Shown: piece after piece, positions 6,536 to 9,877 of the stretch
Layout: every line of letters begins with the position of its first letter
How positions within the stretch are numbered: position 1 is the first letter of the stretch
DNA from: an uncultured Lachnospiraceae bacterium
GTDB lineage: Bacteria; Bacillota; Clostridia; Lachnospirales; Lachnospiraceae
DNA length: 9,877 bases
Direction: 5' to 3'
Assembly (NCBI GenBank): GCA_947177465.1
Contig: CAMWUP010000056.1
Span: 1-9,877 of the forward strand
Translations under genes and position numbers: made by a program
The notes under the pieces: model-generated
The model's input: the letters and a program-made list of their open reading frames with translations, nothing else
Told to the model about the DNA's origin: nothing
The model's database searches: none

Positions 6536-7656
6536 TGAAACGGAATATATTGCTAAACCCGGGACCGGCAACCACCACGGACACTGTTAAAATGGCGCAG
6601 GTGGTGCCGGATATCTGTCCGAGGGAAAAGGAGTTCGTGGCGCTTATGCGCGAGCTGGAAGAGGGACTGGTAAAGATTGTGCACGGCGACCTTGACGTGT
6701 ATTCGGCAGTGCTTTTTTGCGGCTCGGGCACCATCAGCATGGACATCTGCTTAAATTCCCTGCTCCCTGCGGATAAAAAGATACTGGTCATTGACAATGG
6801 CGCTTACAGCCGCAGGGCGGTGGAAATCTGCGAGTATTACGGACTGCCCCATATTGATTTGGGTATGCCTATGAACAGTCTGCCGGATTTGGGGAAAATA
6901 GAAGGGGTATTGCAGGAGAATCCGGATGTTGCACTGGTTTATACAACCCACCATGAGACAGGGACGGGACTGCTCAATCCGATACGTGAGATAGGCGCAT
7001 TGGTGCACAAGTATAATGCGCTCTTTGTGGTGGATACGACTTCTACCTATGCCATGCGGCCCATCGACATAGCGGCGGATGAGATTGATTTCTGTATGGC
7101 TTCCGCACAGAAGGGAATTATGGGAATGACGGGGCTGTCTTTTGTAATTGGCAAAAAGGCAGCAATTGAGGCGTCGGCGTCCTACCCGAAGCGTTCCTAT
7201 TATTGCAATCTGTATATGCAGTATGAGTATTTTAAACAGCATGGGGAGATGCATTTTACACCTCCCGTTCAGGTTATCTATGCCGCGGTGCAGGCATTAA
7301 AGGAGTATTTTGCGGAAGGTGAGCAGGCGAAATGGGAGCGGCATAAGCGCGTTTTTTCTGCTATTACAGCCGGTCTTAAGGAGCTTGGGTTTCAGATATA
7401 TATGCCGGACGAGATAGCTTCCGGTTTAGTAGCGGCGGCGCTGTATCCCGATGACCCAAACTGGGATTTTACCAAAATTCACGATTACTGCTATGAGAGA
7501 GGCTTTACCATCTATCCCGGCAAGGTGGAGAATATGGGCATGTTCAGGCTGTGCGCGCTGGGCGCCATCGATGAGGCAGACATTTACGCGTTTTTTGAGG
7601 TGTTTAAAGAGGCGCTTGCGGCAAACCATGTGGCGATACCATTGAAGCAAAGGTAA
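6535..7656 (+). CDS. phnW: 2-Aminoethylphosphonate--pyruvate transaminase
   Basis: This 373-residue fold-type I (class V) PLP aminotransferase interconverts phosphonoacetaldehyde plus an amino donor with 2-aminoethylphosphonate. The N-terminus NILLNPGPATTT is typical of the family. FCGSGT (61-66) is the cofactor-phosphate loop, HHETGTG (139-145) a substrate-side motif, Asp167 in VVDTTSTY contacts the PLP ring, and Lys193 in SAQKGIMG is the Schiff-base lysine. Length is normal for PhnW. The enzyme usually serves AEP degradation, but here it sits beside PEP mutase and a phosphonopyruvate decarboxylase, and no phosphonatase (phnX) is visible, so it most likely runs in the biosynthetic direction. 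AGGAG at 6521-6525, inside the preceding gene, supplies its ribosome site, which suggests translational coupling. Confidence 0.92.
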   Translation: MKRNILLNPGPATTTDTVKMAQVVPDICPREKEFVALMRELEEGLVKIVHGDLDVYSAVLFCGSGTISMDICLNSLLPADKKILVIDNGAYSRRAVEICEYYGLPHIDLGMPMNSLPDLGKIEGVLQENPDVALVYTTHHETGTGLLNPIREIGALVHKYNALFVVDTTSTYAMRPIDIAADEIDFCMASAQKGIMGMTGLSFVIGKKAAIEASASYPKRSYYCNLYMQYEYFKQHGEMHFTPPVQVIYAAVQALKEYFAEGEQAKWERHKRVFSAITAGLKELGFQIYMPDEIASGLVAAALYPDDPNWDFTKIHDYCYERGFTIYPGKVENMGMFRLCALGAIDEADIYAFFEVFKEALAANHVAIPLKQR

Positions 7657-7669
7657 GGATAAAAACGAT

Positions 7670-8965
7670 ATGAAAAAGGTATACACTTGTTTTTGTACGG
7701 ATGTGATTCATGAGGGACATATCAATATTCTGAACGAGGCGAAGCGGTACGGCGAGGTTATTGTCGGCGTGCTGGCGGACGAGGCGATGGTGCGTTTTAA
7801 TCGTTTTCCGACGGTTCCCATCGAGCAGAGAATAAGGCTGGTAGAAGAAACCGGTCTGGCGGACAAAGTCATCGTGCAGAGGGAGATTATGTACGACGGG
7901 GTTTTTGAAGAGATAAAGCCGGACTATGTCATTCATGGGGACAACTGGTGTGAGGCGCCGGAAAAGCTGATTCGCGATAATGTGCTGCGCAATCTGGAGC
8001 GCTGCGGCGGGGAGCTTGTGGAAGTTCCCTATACGTATAACGGAGAGGTGAAAAAGATTGACGACCGTATGAAGGAAAAGCTTGCCATGCCGGAATTCAG
8101 ACGTAAGCGTCTTAGGCAGCTTCTTCACATGCGCCCCATTGTAAAGGCGCTGGAGGTACATTCCGGTCTGACGGGACTGATTGCGGAAAAGACGGTGGTA
8201 GAGAGCGGCGGCGAACTGGACCAGTTTGATGCTATGTGGATTTCCAGTCTGTGCGACTCGACGGCAAAGGGCAAGCCGGATATCGAGCTGGTGGACATGT
8301 CCTCCCGTATCCGTACCATAGATGATGTGCTTGACGTGACGACCAAGCCTATTATTCTGGACGGGGACACCGGCGGGCTGGTGGAGCATTTTGTCTACAA
8401 CGTGCGGACGCTGGAGCGGATGGGCGTCTCGGCGGTTATCATAGAAGACAAGACGGGCTTAAAGAAAAATTCCCTTTTTGGTACAGAAGTGGAGCAGATG
8501 CAGGACAGCATTGAAAACTTTACGGAAAAAATCCGTGCTGGCAAGCAGGCGCTTCGGACGGAGGAGTTTATGATTATTGCCCGTATTGAAAGCCTGATTC
8601 TGGAGCGGGGCATGGACGATGCGTTAAGCAGGGCGTCTGCCTATGTGGAGGCGGGCGCGGATGGCATTATGATTCATTCCCGCAGAAAAGAACCGGCGGA
8701 GATACTGGAGTTTTGCAGGGCCTTCCGGCAAAAGGATGCCGGTACGCCGATTGTGGTGGTTCCCACCTCTTTTAACAGCATTACGGAGGAGGAACTGGCA
8801 GCGGCGGGTGTGAATATCGTGATTTATGCCAACCAGCTTACCAGAAGCGCGTTTCCTGCCATGCAGGAGACGGCGGTGGAGATTTTAAGGCATCACCGCG
8901 CATTGGAAGCGGATTCCAGACTGATGCCTTTTAAGGATATCATCAGGCTGATTGACGAAATATAG
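7670..8965 (+). CDS. aepX: Phosphoenolpyruvate mutase with N-terminal nucleotidyltransferase-like domain
   Basis: This 431-residue two-domain protein makes the C-P bond by rearranging PEP to phosphonopyruvate. The mutase domain (about 150-431) has the diagnostic EDKTGLKKNS (259-268) that separates PEP mutases from isocitrate lyase relatives. It also has Asp231 and Asp233 in LDGDTGG for Mg and substrate binding, and Arg305 in IARIE. The N-terminal domain (about 1-135) is a Rossmann-type cytidylyltransferase fold with an HxGH motif (His14-His17, HEGH) and a VIHGDNW segment near 87-93. The second nucleotide-binding signature of such domains (an ISST-type motif) is not visible where expected (about 122-130, where YNGEVKKID occurs), so this domain may be inactive as a transferase. 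The start has an AAGGAT-like site at 7655-7660. It lies 13 nt after phnW and 12 nt before pntC. Confidence 0.93.
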   Translation: MKKVYTCFCTDVIHEGHINILNEAKRYGEVIVGVLADEAMVRFNRFPTVPIEQRIRLVEETGLADKVIVQREIMYDGVFEEIKPDYVIHGDNWCEAPEKLIRDNVLRNLERCGGELVEVPYTYNGEVKKIDDRMKEKLAMPEFRRKRLRQLLHMRPIVKALEVHSGLTGLIAEKTVVESGGELDQFDAMWISSLCDSTAKGKPDIELVDMSSRIRTIDDVLDVTTKPIILDGDTGGLVEHFVYNVRTLERMGVSAVIIEDKTGLKKNSLFGTEVEQMQDSIENFTEKIRAGKQALRTEEFMIIARIESLILERGMDDALSRASAYVEAGADGIMIHSRRKEPAEILEFCRAFRQKDAGTPIVVVPTSFNSITEEELAAAGVNIVIYANQLTRSAFPAMQETAVEILRHHRALEADSRLMPFKDIIRLIDEI

Positions 8966-8977
8966 AGGAGGCGCAGT

Positions 8978-9670
8978 ATGCGTGAAATTGCGATACTGAT
9001 GGCGGCGGGACTGGGTACCCGCATGAGACCCTTGACGGAGAAAATGCCAAAGCCGCTTGTGCCGGTAAAGGGAAAACCCATGATAGAGACGGTGATAGAA
9101 GGGCTTCTGCTTAGACCGGTGGAGGAAATTTACGTGGTGACAGGCTATCTGGCAGAGCAGTTTGCGTATCTGCCTGAGCGGTATCCGAAGGTCAGGCTGG
9201 TGTTCAATCCCGATTACAATGTAAAAAATAATATTTCCTCCATTTATGCGGCAAGAGAGGCACTTGAGAGGGGCGACTGCTTTATCTGTGAGTCGGATTT
9301 GTATGTTGCGGATGCTTCTATTTTTCAAAAAGAGTTGTCCGGTTCCTGCTATTACGGGCGTATGCAGGCGGGATATTCCGATGACTGGGTGTTCGAGTTG
9401 CGAAAAAACCGCGTTGTGAGAGTGGGAAAGGGCGGCACGGACGTCTACAATATGGTCGGCGTCGCTTATTTTAAACAGGCGGACGCTCTGATTTTGAAAG
9501 AAGAAATTGAAAAAGCCTATGTGAGAGAAGAAGACAGCGGGCTGTTTTGGGATGATGTGGCAGACCGCAATTTAAACCGGCTGTTCCTCACCGTGGAGCC
9601 GGTGCAGGCAGGGCAGTTAGTTGAGATTGACACTGTGGAAGAATTGGAGAAAGTCAATGAAAGCATTTGA
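8978..9670 (+). CDS. pntC: LicC/PntC-type cytidylyltransferase, probably CTP:2-aminoethylphosphonate
   Basis: This 230-residue sugar-nucleotidyltransferase-like enzyme is preceded by a perfect AGGAGG (8966-8971), 6 nt before the ATG. It has the N-terminal nucleotide loop AAGLGTRMRPLT (9-20), Lys25 in MPKPL, the LicC-like NVKNNISS stretch (81-88) that shapes the small cationic substrate pocket, the metal aspartate in ESDLY (Asp107), and a second acidic site EIDT with Asp218. The LicC family makes CDP-choline from phosphocholine, and its close relatives PntC make CMP-AEP from CTP and AEP. Sequence alone does not separate the two cleanly, but its place among PEP mutase, AEP transaminase and phosphonopyruvate decarboxylase strongly favours AEP. 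Its 3' end overlaps the next gene by 14 nt. Confidence 0.85.
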   Translation: MREIAILMAAGLGTRMRPLTEKMPKPLVPVKGKPMIETVIEGLLLRPVEEIYVVTGYLAEQFAYLPERYPKVRLVFNPDYNVKNNISSIYAAREALERGDCFICESDLYVADASIFQKELSGSCYYGRMQAGYSDDWVFELRKNRVVRVGKGGTDVYNMVGVAYFKQADALILKEEIEKAYVREEDSGLFWDDVADRNLNRLFLTVEPVQAGQLVEIDTVEELEKVNESI

Positions 9671-9877
9671 ATTGCTGCGGCAGATAGAAGAAATGGGGAT
9701 TGAGGTAATCGCAGGCGTGCCGGATTCCACTTTAAAGCAGTTTTGTGACGGCTTACAATTGTATGAGGGTTTCCGGCATTATGTGACGGCAAATGAAGGC
9801 GCAGCCGTCGGGCTTGCGGTGGGAACCTATCTGGCTTCAGGAAAACCGGCGTGCATCTACATGCAGTATTCCGGAAT
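9657..9877 (+). CDS. aepY: Phosphonopyruvate decarboxylase, N-terminal part (cut by window edge)
   Basis: The first 73 residues of an open frame run off the right edge; the family is about 370-390 residues. The ATG at 9657 lies inside the end of pntC in another frame, preceded by GGAGA at 9646-9650. The visible part is the start of the pyrimidine-binding domain of a thiamine-diphosphate enzyme. GVPDS (20-24) is typical of phosphonopyruvate decarboxylases, and Glu47 in ANEGAAVG is the glutamate that activates the TPP aminopyrimidine ring. The enzyme decarboxylates phosphonopyruvate to phosphonoacetaldehyde, the irreversible step that pulls the unfavourable PEP mutase reaction forward. It supplies the substrate for the transaminase encoded upstream. 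A sulfopyruvate decarboxylase-like relative is possible in principle but does not fit the context. Confidence 0.9.
   Translation, partial: MKAFELLRQIEEMGIEVIAGVPDSTLKQFCDGLQLYEGFRHYVTANEGAAVGLAVGTYLASGKPACIYMQYSG

Noticed and set aside
7604..8389. 261-codon open frame on the - strand across the phnW/aepX junction
   Set aside because: It is antisense to two well-supported enzymes, spans their junction, has no recognisable motif, and is rich in His/Arg/Leu as expected of a shadow frame in GC-moderate coding DNA.
1..9877. CRISPR arrays, tRNA/rRNA genes, insertion sequences or attachment sites
   Set aside because: No repeat-spacer periodicity, cloverleaf-like sequence, transposase frame or terminal inverted repeats were seen. 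The window is almost fully occupied by + strand protein genes.

Overview
The window looks like chromosomal DNA of a spore-forming member of the Clostridia, most likely a Lachnospiraceae-type bacterium. The evidence is a SipL-like spore-coat morphogenesis gene (DUF3794/SPOCS repeats plus LysM), a class 1B dihydroorotate dehydrogenase, strong AGGAGG-type ribosome binding sites and Gram-positive-style wall-polymer enzymes. The species cannot be named from the sequence. All supported genes are on the + strand.

Layout. (1) Bases 1-838 hold the 3' part of pyrD, the catalytic subunit of the pyrimidine enzyme, cut by the left edge. (2) Bases 892-2457 encode a SipL-like protein. The short gap before it carries a very good match to a mother-cell sigma-E promoter, interleaved with a 14-bp hairpin that holds the sipL Shine-Dalgarno sequence in its 3' arm. 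(3) An intrinsic terminator at about 2474-2530 closes this unit, and a housekeeping promoter (TTGACA, 17 nt, TAATAT) at 2562-2590 opens the next. (4) From 2623 to beyond the right edge runs one tight operon of seven genes, with gaps of 46 nt or less and two overlaps: a five-TM membrane protein with an extracellular alkaline-phosphatase/sulfatase-fold domain (LtaS-like architecture); an 86-aa secreted or membrane protein with a YIDP motif; a fusion of a YidC/Oxa1-like domain to a TagB/TagF-like CDP-glycerol phosphotransferase domain; 2-aminoethylphosphonate (AEP) transaminase; PEP mutase with an N-terminal nucleotidyltransferase-like domain; a LicC/PntC-type cytidylyltransferase; and the start of phosphonopyruvate decarboxylase.

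How the genes fit together. The last four supply a complete route from PEP to phosphonopyruvate (mutase), phosphonoacetaldehyde (decarboxylase), AEP (transaminase) and CMP-AEP (cytidylyltransferase). The first three are what one expects of a membrane machine that builds or decorates a surface polymer or glycolipid. The inferred product is therefore an AEP-bearing cell-surface molecule, with the YidC-TagF fusion as the leading candidate for a CMP-AEP (or CDP-alditol) dependent transferase on the cytoplasmic face and the sulfatase-fold protein acting outside. The individual enzyme steps are well supported by family motifs. The final acceptor and the role of the YidC-like part are inference, and they are the most interesting unknowns here.
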